From Saprospiraceae bacterium (GTDB taxonomy: Bacteria; Bacteroidota; Bacteroidia; Chitinophagales; Saprospiraceae), in the NCBI GenBank assembly GCA_013214355.1, contig JABSSL010000003.1, positions 1 to 64,000 of the forward strand: a stretch of 64,000 nt of DNA. The letters are read 5' to 3'. Position numbers and translations under genes: made by a program. The notes under the pieces were generated by a model that was not told the origin of the DNA, did not search any database, and was given only the letters and a program-made list of their open reading frames with translations. Shown piece after piece: positions 52,840-61,760 of this stretch (positions are counted from its first letter, which is position 1; every line of letters begins with the position of its first letter).

Positions 52840-55503
52840 GTGTCAGATCACAACAATCAACCTCCTCCCACTTGGGCCCTCCGCTTTCTGCGATGGTTTT
52901 GCCAACCAGATATGCTGGAGGATATTGAAGGAGACCTCCTAGAAAGATACCAGGCCCGACGGTCTGCGCAGGGTTTGCGCAAAGCCAATCAATACTTCCT
53001 AAAGCAAGTGTTTTTGCTTTTCCGTCCTGGTATTATTCGCAAAATTAGACTGCCCTTCTTACGAAATAATCACACCGACATGTTAAAAAAGTACATTCAA
53101 TACACCGTGCGGCAGTTGCTCAATGCCAAGAACTATGCGGTCATCAACATCTTTGGCTTGGCCGTTGGTATCGCAGCTTGCCTAATCATTTTGCTATACA
53201 TCAATGAGGAATGGAGTTATGATTCCTTTCATGAGGAAGCAGACACCATCTATCGAGTGACTACAGATGAGACCGAAGATGATGGGATTGTTCGACATCT
53301 AGCAAATGCCTATCCACCTTTGGCGCCGCTGTTGGCTTCCACTTATGCTGAAATAGAGCAAGTTTGCCGTTATTTTCCTAGCAACTTATCTGTTAAAAAT
53401 CCGGAGAATAACACCCTGAACCAAGAGAGCCAATTCTTCTTTGCTGATTCCGTATTCTTTGAGTTTTTCTCTTTCGCGTTCAAGCAGGGGATTGCAGAAA
53501 CGGCCCTGGATGAGCCTAATGCAGTAGTCCTAACGCAATCCACCGTCAAAAGGTATTTTGGGAATGTAGATCCAATCGGTAAATCCCTAATACTGGAGGG
53601 AGGAATAGACGTGAAGGTGACTGGGGTGATTGAGGATATTCCCACCAACTCGAGTTTGCAATTTGACTTTCTAGCAGCGATGCCGATTGTACGGAAAGTA
53701 ATGGGGGATTGGGCGCTACATCCACAGCATTCCTGGTATTATCCTCCCATGTATACTTTTATTAAGGTTCCGAACAAGGATGACGCGCAACGCCTACAAG
53801 AAGGAATAGAGCGTTTTAGTGAAAACCATCTCTCTGAGCGTTTGGCGCAGCAGAAAAGCTTTAGGATGCAGCCCTTGAGTCGAGTTCATTTTGAAAGCCT
53901 TGAAGGGGATTTAGAACCTGCAACTAATCCTTCTTTGCTACATATTCTTTTGGCTGTAGCCTTTCTTATTCTAGCGATCGGCTGTTCCAATTATATCAAT
54001 CTGGCCCTTTCCAGAGGATTTCAACGCTTTCGCGAAATCGGAATGCGCAAGGTACTAGGAGCAGGTAATGGCCACATTCTTACCCAGCTTAGTGTGGAGA
54101 GTTTTGCGTATTTGATCATTGCCCTAGTGCTGGCAATAGGTATAGTGCAGCTCGCTTTACCGCATTTCAATGGAATTATGGAAAGGGATTTGAGCCTCCG
54201 GTCTAATGGGGGATGGGCCCTTGCCTTGGGTACGATTCTCGTATTGGGTTTGATGGGGCTGATCAATGCCTTCTTCCCATATTTGGCGGTGACTCGTTTT
54301 AACCTCAACAACGTTATCAAAGGAGGTAAAAGCCTGAGAACTAAGCTAGGTGGTGGTGGAGTGATTAAGAATGGTTTTGTTCTGTTTCAATTTGTCACAG
54401 CTATTGTATTGTTGGTGGCTACTTTTACTATTCAGCAGCAATTGCGGTTTATTCAACAAAAGAATTTGGGTTTACAGGCCGAGCAGGTGATGATTGTACC
54501 GATTAGAGATGATAGTATTCAGAACAACTTCAAAACAGCAAAAGAGCTAATGTTGAGTGTGCCCGGAGTGAATTCGGTTTCAGCCATATCGAATTTTCCT
54601 TGGGAACGCGGGTACTATAACTTTCAATCTACTATCAATGGGCAAGGGAAATCCATCGATGCCAATTTACAAACCTTATTGGTAGAGGAAGACTTCATTC
54701 CTACACTGGATATGAAAGTGTTGCAGGGACGCTCCTTTTCCAAGGATTTTGGCAGTGATGGTAGCGGGGCATTTATTCTCAATGAGGCGGCCGCAAAAAA
54801 ATTCAACATCGAAACGATAGAGGGTATGCGGATAAATATGGCTAGCATAGACGCAGGCGATCCCAAAGTTGGAGAGGTAATCGGAGTAGTAAAGGATTTT
54901 CATCTCAAATCCTTGCACCATGAAATGGAGCCGATCGTACTCACGGTTGCGCCTCAGACCTATTTTTTAGACAATTTTGTTATCCGCTTGCAGACAGATA
55001 ATCTGGAGCAGTATATCCAACAACTTTCACAGCTTTGGCAGTCGGAGATTTCAGAACGACCTTTTGAATACTTCTTCTTGGATGAGGCCTTCCAAGCTTT
55101 TTACCTCAAAGAAAGTCGACTGGCTAAGATTTTCAGTTACTTTTCCCTTTTGGCCTTGATCATTGCCGGTCTTGGTTTGTTTGCCCTGGCGGCTTACTTG
55201 AGTGAGCGCAGAATGAAGGAAATGAGTATCCGAAAGATTTTGGGAGCTGCGGTTTGGCAAATCATTAGTCTCTTATCCAGGGACTTCGTCCGTCTAGTAC
55301 TCATAGCCATAGTACTAGCATCTCCTTTAGCTTGGCTAGGTATGAGATACTGGCTGAGTGATTTCGCCTTCCATGTCGATCTGCAATGGTGGGTCTTTGT
55401 TGGCGCAGGCTTGATGACCCTAGCTATTGCGGTAGGAACGGTTAGTCTACAGGGTTTGAAAACGGCAAGGACAAATCCAGTGGAAAGTATTCAACAAGAT
55501 TAA
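52840..55503 (+). CDS. FtsX/MacB-type permease with permease-prefix domain 2 (second module)
   Basis: The 887-residue protein probably starts at GTG 52840, 18 bp after the PadR stop. Residues about 10-80 form the prefix domain (RWFCQPDMLEDIEGDLLERY). Then a membrane segment, MacB_PCD domain and FtsX bundle (FREIGMRKVLGAGNGHILTQ near 395), a second unit, and a final FtsX bundle with MKEMSIRKILGAAVWQIISL near 790. It is the same architecture as 17979-20600, with moderate sequence divergence. Its last codon overlaps by 4 bp with the stop of the convergent amine oxidase gene (55500-55503). Confidence 0.88.
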   Translation: MSDHNNQPPPTWALRFLRWFCQPDMLEDIEGDLLERYQARRSAQGLRKANQYFLKQVFLLFRPGIIRKIRLPFLRNNHTDMLKKYIQYTVRQLLNAKNYAVINIFGLAVGIAACLIILLYINEEWSYDSFHEEADTIYRVTTDETEDDGIVRHLANAYPPLAPLLASTYAEIEQVCRYFPSNLSVKNPENNTLNQESQFFFADSVFFEFFSFAFKQGIAETALDEPNAVVLTQSTVKRYFGNVDPIGKSLILEGGIDVKVTGVIEDIPTNSSLQFDFLAAMPIVRKVMGDWALHPQHSWYYPPMYTFIKVPNKDDAQRLQEGIERFSENHLSERLAQQKSFRMQPLSRVHFESLEGDLEPATNPSLLHILLAVAFLILAIGCSNYINLALSRGFQRFREIGMRKVLGAGNGHILTQLSVESFAYLIIALVLAIGIVQLALPHFNGIMERDLSLRSNGGWALALGTILVLGLMGLINAFFPYLAVTRFNLNNVIKGGKSLRTKLGGGGVIKNGFVLFQFVTAIVLLVATFTIQQQLRFIQQKNLGLQAEQVMIVPIRDDSIQNNFKTAKELMLSVPGVNSVSAISNFPWERGYYNFQSTINGQGKSIDANLQTLLVEEDFIPTLDMKVLQGRSFSKDFGSDGSGAFILNEAAAKKFNIETIEGMRINMASIDAGDPKVGEVIGVVKDFHLKSLHHEMEPIVLTVAPQTYFLDNFVIRLQTDNLEQYIQQLSQLWQSEISERPFEYFFLDEAFQAFYLKESRLAKIFSYFSLLALIIAGLGLFALAAYLSERRMKEMSIRKILGAAVWQIISLLSRDFVRLVLIAIVLASPLAWLGMRYWLSDFAFHVDLQWWVFVGAGLMTLAIAVGTVSLQGLKTARTNPVESIQQD

Positions 55504-56576
55504 GCGGAAGCCCATTGCTTCTTGATTTTGGTAAAAACATGCTGTGCACTACGCACAGCTCCTTCCATATAGCCGGGGAATTGTGCTGCTGTTTCTGCTC
55601 CGGCAATAAATAGCTTGCCGTCCAGGTATGATGCCTGATAGAGAGGGTGCCCATTGTTCTGATGGGGAAGCACATGTCCCTCATAGGGGGCGTAGGTGAA
55701 GGTTTCCTCGCGCCAGACTGCTTCCTCATAGGCTGTATATTGCTCAATTTCTTTGCCGTAGTATTTGCGTAACTGCAGCAGGATGAGATGTAGCCGATCT
55801 TCCTTATTCATGGAATAATAGGCTCCATTTAAGAATCCTTTTAGCGCATAGGCTTGATCTTCGAAGTCAGCGTGCTCATACATTTCAGGGATGGGCCCAA
55901 CATTGCTGAAAATGGTACCACTAGAGCCGCCCTCCCGCCAAAAGGGGGATGAAAATCTAAGTCCCACCTTAATGGATTCGCCCATCCAGGTATGTGTCTT
56001 CTTCATTAGATTCATGAGGTCAGTTGGAAGACCTGGCTCGACTTTGATGTTGGCCAAAAGTAGGTGAGGGGGGAGTGTAGAAACCACGATGGGGGCCTGA
56101 AAAACCTGATCCTCGCTCATTACTTGAAGATCTCCCTCCAATTGTTGGATAGATTGAACCACTTGATTGAGGTGGATTTGATCGGGAGGAAGGGAAGCCG
56201 CTAATTGATGGATTAAGGAGGAGGTCCCTCCTTTGATTCGAAAACTAGGTTCGCTGTTAGGGGGGAGCGTTACTAGTTGATGGGGGCTCGTAGAAATGGG
56301 TTCATAGATGGCCTTCTGACCTAATACTTGCTCAAAGATTTCCAGCCCAAGTTCTTGTAGTAAGGCATTCAGCTTTGTGTGCTTACTTCCCAGCCAGGTA
56401 GCGCCCATCTCGATAGGGGCGCCTTTATCCGGATAAGTGGTTAAAATTCTCCCACCTAGACGTTCACGGCCTTCAATAATACAAACTTGGAGGGGGGACT
56501 CCCGCAGAAGATAGGCAAGTGTCAGTCCCGTAAGACCAGCACCAATAATGATCACATCAGATTTAATCGGCTCCAT
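55500..56576 (-). CDS. FAD-dependent amine-oxidase-family oxidoreductase
   Basis: The 358-residue cytoplasmic protein has VIIIGAGLTGLTLAYLL at 9-25 (FAD-binding), EGRERLGGRILT, and the C-terminal KLFIAGAETAAQFPGYMEGA. It belongs to the flavin-containing amine oxidase family, without signal peptide, unlike 30018-31208. It lies 26 bp after hemB on the same strand. A link to tetrapyrrole oxidation (protoporphyrinogen oxidases share the fold) is possible but unproven. Confidence 0.85.
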   Translation of the reverse strand: MEPIKSDVIIIGAGLTGLTLAYLLRESPLQVCIIEGRERLGGRILTTYPDKGAPIEMGATWLGSKHTKLNALLQELGLEIFEQVLGQKAIYEPISTSPHQLVTLPPNSEPSFRIKGGTSSLIHQLAASLPPDQIHLNQVVQSIQQLEGDLQVMSEDQVFQAPIVVSTLPPHLLLANIKVEPGLPTDLMNLMKKTHTWMGESIKVGLRFSSPFWREGGSSGTIFSNVGPIPEMYEHADFEDQAYALKGFLNGAYYSMNKEDRLHLILLQLRKYYGKEIEQYTAYEEAVWREETFTYAPYEGHVLPHQNNGHPLYQASYLDGKLFIAGAETAAQFPGYMEGAVRSAQHVFTKIKKQWASA

Positions 56577-56602
56577 TAATTGACTTCAGGCTGGTGTACT
56601 AT

Positions 56603-57586
56603 TTATTGGGAAAGCGTAGCAAAATCCTTGGCAAAATAGGTGATAATGGCATCTGCTCCAGCTCGATGGATGCTAAGCAGGGCCTCTGGCATGGCCTTTT
56701 CATATTCCAACCATCCATTGCGGCAAGCCGCCATGAGCATGGCACATTCACCACTAACATGGTAAGCTGCAATCGGAAGTTCGAAGTTATCCTTGAGTAA
56801 AGCAATGACGTCCAGGTAATGCAAAGCAGGTTTTACCATCAGAAAATCTGCCCCTTCTGCCGAATCCAACTCTGCCTCAATCAAGGCTTCTCGTTTATTG
56901 GCGGGATCCATCTGATAGGTTTTCTTATCTTTTGGAATGTCATCACTCGCCTTTGGAGCACTATCTAAAGCATCCCTGAAAGGACCATAAAACGCACTGG
57001 CATATTTGGCAGTATAAGACATGATACCGGTGTCGGTAAATCCAGCTCCGTCCAAGGACTCACGGATATACTGTACTCGACCGTCCATCATATCTGAAGG
57101 GCCTATTAGATCAAAGCCTGCTTCAGCTTGTGCTACGGCCATCTTACCCAGTATCTGTAGCGTTTCATCATTCACAATCTTACCTCCTCTCACAATACCA
57201 TCATGTCCATCTATACTGTAGGGGTCTAAGGCTACGTCACTAATGAGGCAAGCTTCGGGAAAGCGCGCCTTGATTTCTAAGGCTATCTTCAGGTAAAAGT
57301 TATCGGGATGATAACTGAAAGTGCCCGTTTTGTCTTTGTGTTCTTCAGGAATTGCGGGGAATAAAATGAAATTCGAAATCCCTAATCCCAGGCATTCCTC
57401 TACCTCGTGCAATGCTTTGTCCAGCGACATGCGGAAGTTATTCGGTAAGGAAGGAATCTCTTCTTTGATGCCTTGGCCATTGACTAGAAAGAGGGGTTGA
57501 ATGAGGTGATTGCTAGTTAATTGTGTTTCACGAACTAAACCGCGAATAGCGGCTGAACTTCTATTTCGTCTGGGTCTTTTCAACAT
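56603..57586 (-). CDS. hemB: Porphobilinogen synthase (delta-aminolevulinate dehydratase)
   Basis: The 327-residue enzyme condenses two 5-aminolevulinates to porphobilinogen in haem synthesis. It has the active-site lysines in DFLMVKPALHYLD near 250 and in SYTAKYASAFYGPF near 195, and the metal region LISDVALDPYSIDGHDG near 117. The last segment has Asp and Ala where zinc-dependent enzymes have cysteines, so it is probably of the magnesium-using type. It lies between yidD (12 bp) and the amine oxidase gene (26 bp), so cotranscription is likely. Confidence 0.96.
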   Translation of the reverse strand: MLKRPRRNRSSAAIRGLVRETQLTSNHLIQPLFLVNGQGIKEEIPSLPNNFRMSLDKALHEVEECLGLGISNFILFPAIPEEHKDKTGTFSYHPDNFYLKIALEIKARFPEACLISDVALDPYSIDGHDGIVRGGKIVNDETLQILGKMAVAQAEAGFDLIGPSDMMDGRVQYIRESLDGAGFTDTGIMSYTAKYASAFYGPFRDALDSAPKASDDIPKDKKTYQMDPANKREALIEAELDSAEGADFLMVKPALHYLDVIALLKDNFELPIAAYHVSGECAMLMAACRNGWLEYEKAMPEALLSIHRAGADAIITYFAKDFATLSQ

Positions 57587-57598
57587 TGTTGTAGGAAA

Positions 57599-57844
57599 TT
57601 ATGACTTTGTTTGATCTTTTTTAGGGACGGGGTCATGACCATGCGGTCCCCAAGGATGACATTTACCTATACGCTTGATACCCAGCCAGGTTCCCTTTAA
57701 GATGCCCCATTCTTGAATCGCTTCGATAGTATATTGGGAGCAGGTAGGCTTGAAGCGGCATTTACTGGGCCCAAGGAGCGGAGATATCGACAACTGATAA
57801 AACCGGATCGGAAGGATATATATATTTCTAAGTATCTTTTTCAT
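57599..57844 (-). CDS. yidD: Membrane protein insertion efficiency factor YidD
   Basis: ATG at 57844 gives an 81-residue protein; a TTG at 57862 would add six residues from the tandem repeat. The family signature is visible: [19 protein letters not shown] followed by [15 protein letters not shown] and the end [14 protein letters not shown]. YidD is a small membrane-associated protein that aids YidC-dependent insertion. Here it lies next to hemB rather than beside rpmH/rnpA/yidC, an uncoupled location that is common in this phylum. Confidence 0.93.
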   Translation of the reverse strand: MKKILRNIYILPIRFYQLSISPLLGPSKCRFKPTCSQYTIEAIQEWGILKGTWLGIKRIGKCHPWGPHGHDPVPKKDQTKS

Positions 57845-57849
57845 TTTTA

Positions 57850-57877
57850 ATTCAATATTCAATATTCAACATTCAAC
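57850..57877. repeat. 7-bp tandem repeat, four units
   Basis: ATTCAAT, ATTCAAT, ATTCAAC, ATTCAAC run in order directly upstream of yidD (leftward), between it and the DUF6702 gene. Copy number could vary between strains. Confidence 0.6.
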
Positions 57878-57878
57878 A

Positions 57879-58370
57879 TCACTTAAACTTTACTTCACCT
57901 GTGCTCTTCCCTTTTGAAAACAACCACATGCCGCTTTGGTTGCTTGGACCTTTTACAGAAACGATATTTTGTTGATCTGGATAGGCTTCCATTAGGATAT
58001 CATTACTTACGTTTAAGCTACTAATTTGTGGAATGCCTTCTATTTCTAAGTAGCACCAAAGAGAAAGTAGATCTTCGGATATTTCTTTGCCGAGATAATT
58101 GTAATTGCGTGGTTCTCCATTAACTGTTAGCAGCAAGTGTTTCTTGAGGTATTCCTCGAAGTAGATCTCAGCCTCTGGGGCTTCTTTCGAGGTACAGAGG
58201 GCTAACTTATCGTGTCCCTGAAGCCGTAAGGCCTCTTCTAAGTCATCTATGAAGAGCTGCATACTCACTTGAAGTGCCTGGTCCGTAGTACTATACTCGA
58301 TCAAGCATTTGCTGAGATGGTAATCGTGTTTGAATCCAAGCAATAGTAAGCTGAATAAAAGATATCGCAT
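57879..58370 (-). CDS. DUF6702-family exported protein
   Basis: The 163-residue protein starts with a short hydrophobic signal (MRYLLFSLLLLGF) and has the DUF6702 features: HLSKCLIEYSTTDQALQVSM, FIDDLEEALRL, and YFEEYLKKHLLLTVNGEPRN. The family is of unknown function and often sits beside HupE/UreJ-type genes, as here (19 bp downstream of one). A helper role for metal or envelope transport is a guess. Confidence 0.75.
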   Translation of the reverse strand: MRYLLFSLLLLGFKHDYHLSKCLIEYSTTDQALQVSMQLFIDDLEEALRLQGHDKLALCTSKEAPEAEIYFEEYLKKHLLLTVNGEPRNYNYLGKEISEDLLSLWCYLEIEGIPQISSLNVSNDILMEAYPDQQNIVSVKGPSNQSGMWLFSKGKSTGEVKFK

Positions 58371-58389
58371 ATGGCTAATTTTGGGCTTA

Positions 58390-58989
58390 TTAAAAAGGAA
58401 TTCGTTCTAGGCACATGATTAAGGCTGGGCCTGCAGCCATCCCTGATACAAAGAGATTCCAATCTAAAGACTTAACGCGTAACAAGTGCGTAAAAGTGAA
58501 CGCGACACCAAGAATCATAGCAACAATTCCCAATTGCCCGAGCTCTACTCCTACATTAAAAGCAAAAAGCTGACTGACTAGGCTGTCTTCTTCGCCAGGC
58601 ATTAGCATCGATCTCAAGAAATTTGAAAATCCTAGTCCATGAATCAAGCCAAATCCCAGAGCCAGCAGGTAGTTGATTCTCCATTTCTTGTTCTGATTGA
58701 GTTCCGGGTCAGGCCTTGAGATGACGTTGTATAGTGCAGTAGCCAGAATGGTAACTGGAATCAAGAACTCGATCCATTTTGCGGAAACGCGAATTACATC
58801 GAGCGCAGCCAGCGCCAAGGTCAGGGAATGACCAATGGTGAAGGCGGTTACTAGGATGGTAACCTGCTTCCACTGCTTCAAACTATAGATGGCACATAAA
58901 GCTACGAGGAATAAGATATGATCATATCCTTCTAGATCCAGAATGTGATTGAATCCTAACTCTAAGTATGTGGTAAACTGCGATTGCAT
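58390..58989 (-). CDS. HupE/UreJ-family membrane protein
   Basis: The 199-residue protein has about six membrane segments and the family motifs: FNHILDLEGYDHILFLVALC near 15, AFTIGHSLTLALA near 50, and GLIHGLGFSNFL near 120. HupE and UreJ are nickel permeases; this branch (HupE_UreJ_2) has the conserved His/Asp residues but its metal is unproven. It is probably the first gene of the leftward run through DUF6702, yidD, hemB and the amine oxidase. Confidence 0.85.
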   Translation of the reverse strand: MQSQFTTYLELGFNHILDLEGYDHILFLVALCAIYSLKQWKQVTILVTAFTIGHSLTLALAALDVIRVSAKWIEFLIPVTILATALYNVISRPDPELNQNKKWRINYLLALGFGLIHGLGFSNFLRSMLMPGEEDSLVSQLFAFNVGVELGQLGIVAMILGVAFTFTHLLRVKSLDWNLFVSGMAAGPALIMCLERIPF

Positions 58990-59330
58990 TTTTGCTGCTA
59001 AGGTAAGAAAAAAGGTGTCGAGGAGTAGGTGGGATTAATTGCTAATTAATGCAAAATTAATATATAAAATTTTAACAAATAAGAGAATAATCTGTAACTT
59101 TACGAAGCTTCGCAAAGATATTGCTGGTAGTCCATTAGTAATGATTAATTGGACGCCCTTGAGAGTTATCGCCTACATATTCCTCCCTAAACAAGACTGT
59201 ACATCCCATTGAATAAGACTATCCATTCGAGAAATCAAATGCACAGGCTATCTGTGTGTTGACATAAAGATCTATTTGTTTAACCCGGTTTGAGCAAGTA
59301 CCCACTTGAGATTGAACCAAAATCCAGAAT
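58990..59330. promoter_or_regulatory. Divergent intergenic region
   Basis: This 341-bp gap lies between the leftward HupE gene and the rightward lamin-tail gene. It is AT-rich at 59040-59100, with a palindrome CGAAGCTTCG near 59104. No gene is visible. Confidence 0.4.
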
Positions 59331-61661
59331 ATGGAAAACTTTACTAAGCAATTTTTTTCTTACGCTTTTCTGCTAGCCTCTGCTCTAGGGATCAGCTTCA
59401 ATCTGCAGGCGCAAGATTGTAGTGAGCTCTTTATATCGGAGTACATTGAGGGGAGTAGTAACAATAAGTGTATTGAGATTTACAATCCTACCGACGCAGC
59501 GGTGGATTTAAGTAGTTACCAATTGGCATTCTACTTCAACGGAAATAACTCCCCAAGCAATCCACAGATCCAACTGGTAGGTAGCTTGGCATCCGGAGAT
59601 GTATATGTAGTATGTGATAATAATTCTGCTTCGCAGTTCTTGGCTCAAGCTGACCTTACACCTACTCGCTCCTTCTTTAATGGTGATGATGCGATTGCCC
59701 TAACCAAAGATGGCGAGAATATCGATGTGATCGGTGTAATTGGAAATGATCCTGGATCTCAGTGGGGAAGCGGATTAGCAAGCACCCAGAACAACACCAT
59801 CAGAAGAAAAATAAGTATCACAAAGGGTAATCCTAATGGTTCTGCAGATATCGCAGCAGAATGGGATGGTTTTGCACAAAACGCAGTAGATGATTTAGGT
59901 ATTTACATGAATAACTGTAACATGCCTAGCTGTGTGATTGACGATATCGTAATGAGCAACTTGGGAAGTTGTGACGACAATTCCACTCCGTACGTCGGAG
60001 ATGATACCTTTACGGCTTCCGTGACCGTTTCTTTTATTTTGGAAGAGCCTGTAACTAGCGGTACTTTGGACCTAAGTATTCAGGGAGAGTCTTACAGCGT
60101 AAACGTTGCCAGCATCAGCGGCAATTCTCATACTTTCCAGGTTACTTTAGCTGCCACGGGGCAAGCAGTAAGTGCAACGGCTGGTTTCTCTGACGAACCT
60201 GCCTGTGTCCTTGCTAAGAGCGTAGGCAATGCAGCCGCTCCATGTTCTGATTTTACGAGCTGCAGCGTCTTGATGATCTCTGAATATATTGAAGGATCAG
60301 GTAACAACAAGTGTATCGAGCTTTTCAATCCTACCAACAGTAGCATAGATCTTTCTGACTATACCTTGAACGTATACTTTAATGGCGCTACTACGGCAGG
60401 TCGTACCGAAGAATTATCTGGCTCTTTGGGAGCTGGGGAGGTTTATGTGGTATGTAACCCAGGTGCAACGAGTGCTTTCCGTCAAGTATCTGATTTATTG
60501 TCTAGCGATATGTTATTCAATGGCAATGATGTGGTGAGTTTGGAAGATGAAACCGGAATCGTTGATGCTGTTGGTCAAATAGGAAATAGTAGCAACTTTG
60601 CTGCTAACAGGACTTTGCATCGCCGATCAAATGCCACTCGTCCTGACAACAACCCATTTGATAGCTTTAGCGCTCTAGGAGGAGACTACTTAAGCTTGCC
60701 AAATAATGCTTCCTGGGGACTAGGCACAGTGGAGTCAGACTGTAAGCCTGTAGATAATATGGATGGCGGCTTCTTTGTGTCTCCTTTGATGTGTGACGAA
60801 GGTAGTATAGATGCAGGTCCTGGTTATGTAGAATTGACTTCCTCTTGCGGCCCTGGACTACTACGATCTGATGCCGCTACAATTGCAATGAACGAGTACT
60901 GTGGAAATTTTGATATCAAAGTAAAAGTTGAGGATATAGATAATCCTGGTTTTGCTGGTATTCAGGTGCGAGAGAGTCTAAGTCCTGGTGCTAGAATGGT
61001 TGGGATCAAAACTAAATTGGGCTCTTTTCTATATAGAGAGATCAGGCCCTCTTTCGGTTTTTCAAAAACTGTTAGCCCAAAAAGTAGGAGGCGTGGTTAT
61101 GAATACCTTCGCCTGAGTAAAACAGGGGATCGCGTACGTTTGTATAGCTCTCGAAATGGTTCCAGTTGGAGGCTAGAACTGTCAGTTACGATGTCTCTAC
61201 CTAGCACGGTATTCGCCGGATTCATAACAGAAAGTCCAAATGTTAACACAACGACAACTGCTGAATTCCGTAACATTTACACGAATGGTGCTTGTGGTGG
61301 AGTGAGCTTGGTTGAAACGGTAAGAGAGGAGGAAAGTGTAACTGCTTTGGAGAGCTTCAAATCTACCCCAGAAATCCCTAGAGCTGCTGAAACCCAAGAA
61401 AGGGTACAGGATCTTACGTTAAGTCCTAATCCAGCACGTGACTTCTTGCGTGTAGCACTTCCACAGATGGAAGGACAGAGAGGTACCGTAGTGATCACGG
61501 ATTTGAACGGCCGTACGCTATATAGTAATGTCTACAACGGAGAAGCTCAGACTTTAGAAGTTGACTTAGCAAGCTTAAGACTAACGCAAGGTATGTATGT
61601 ATTGAGCTTGCGCACTGCTGATAAAATAATGACGAAACGATTTGTGAAAACTGGCTTCTAA
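59331..61661 (+). CDS. Secreted protein with two lamin-tail domains, a concanavalin-like module and T9SS sorting domain
   Basis: The 776-residue protein has a signal peptide (1-28, ending LQAQD) and a first lamin-tail domain (about 30-195; LFISEYIEGSSNNKCIEIYN). A beta-rich linker and a second lamin-tail domain follow (about 312-460; LMISEYIEGSGNNKCIELFN). The module at 487-653 is shared with the protein at 1-3769 (GFAGIQVRESLSPGARMVGI). A type-A T9SS sorting domain occupies about 694-776 (LTLSPNPARDFLRVALP). Lamin-tail domains in bacteria occur in secreted nucleases and surface proteins. No nuclease motif is present, so the function is unknown. It is alone and ended by a terminator. Confidence 0.88.
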   Translation: MENFTKQFFSYAFLLASALGISFNLQAQDCSELFISEYIEGSSNNKCIEIYNPTDAAVDLSSYQLAFYFNGNNSPSNPQIQLVGSLASGDVYVVCDNNSASQFLAQADLTPTRSFFNGDDAIALTKDGENIDVIGVIGNDPGSQWGSGLASTQNNTIRRKISITKGNPNGSADIAAEWDGFAQNAVDDLGIYMNNCNMPSCVIDDIVMSNLGSCDDNSTPYVGDDTFTASVTVSFILEEPVTSGTLDLSIQGESYSVNVASISGNSHTFQVTLAATGQAVSATAGFSDEPACVLAKSVGNAAAPCSDFTSCSVLMISEYIEGSGNNKCIELFNPTNSSIDLSDYTLNVYFNGATTAGRTEELSGSLGAGEVYVVCNPGATSAFRQVSDLLSSDMLFNGNDVVSLEDETGIVDAVGQIGNSSNFAANRTLHRRSNATRPDNNPFDSFSALGGDYLSLPNNASWGLGTVESDCKPVDNMDGGFFVSPLMCDEGSIDAGPGYVELTSSCGPGLLRSDAATIAMNEYCGNFDIKVKVEDIDNPGFAGIQVRESLSPGARMVGIKTKLGSFLYREIRPSFGFSKTVSPKSRRRGYEYLRLSKTGDRVRLYSSRNGSSWRLELSVTMSLPSTVFAGFITESPNVNTTTTAEFRNIYTNGACGGVSLVETVREEESVTALESFKSTPEIPRAAETQERVQDLTLSPNPARDFLRVALPQMEGQRGTVVITDLNGRTLYSNVYNGEAQTLEVDLASLRLTQGMYVLSLRTADKIMTKRFVKTGF

Positions 61662-61696
61662 ATGGGAGTTGGTAACACGTTAAATACCTAAAATCG

Positions 61697-61727
61697 AAAG
61701 GGCTTTCGGAATCTCCGAAAGCCCTTT
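61697..61727. terminator. Bidirectional terminator between the lamin-tail gene and ahcY
   Basis: AAAGGGCTTTCGGA (61697-61710) pairs perfectly over 14 bp with TCCGAAAGCCCTTT (61714-61727), with a three-base loop. Confidence 0.8.
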
Positions 61728-61760
61728 ACTATAATTAAATGCGTCTGAGTAGTCAATTAA

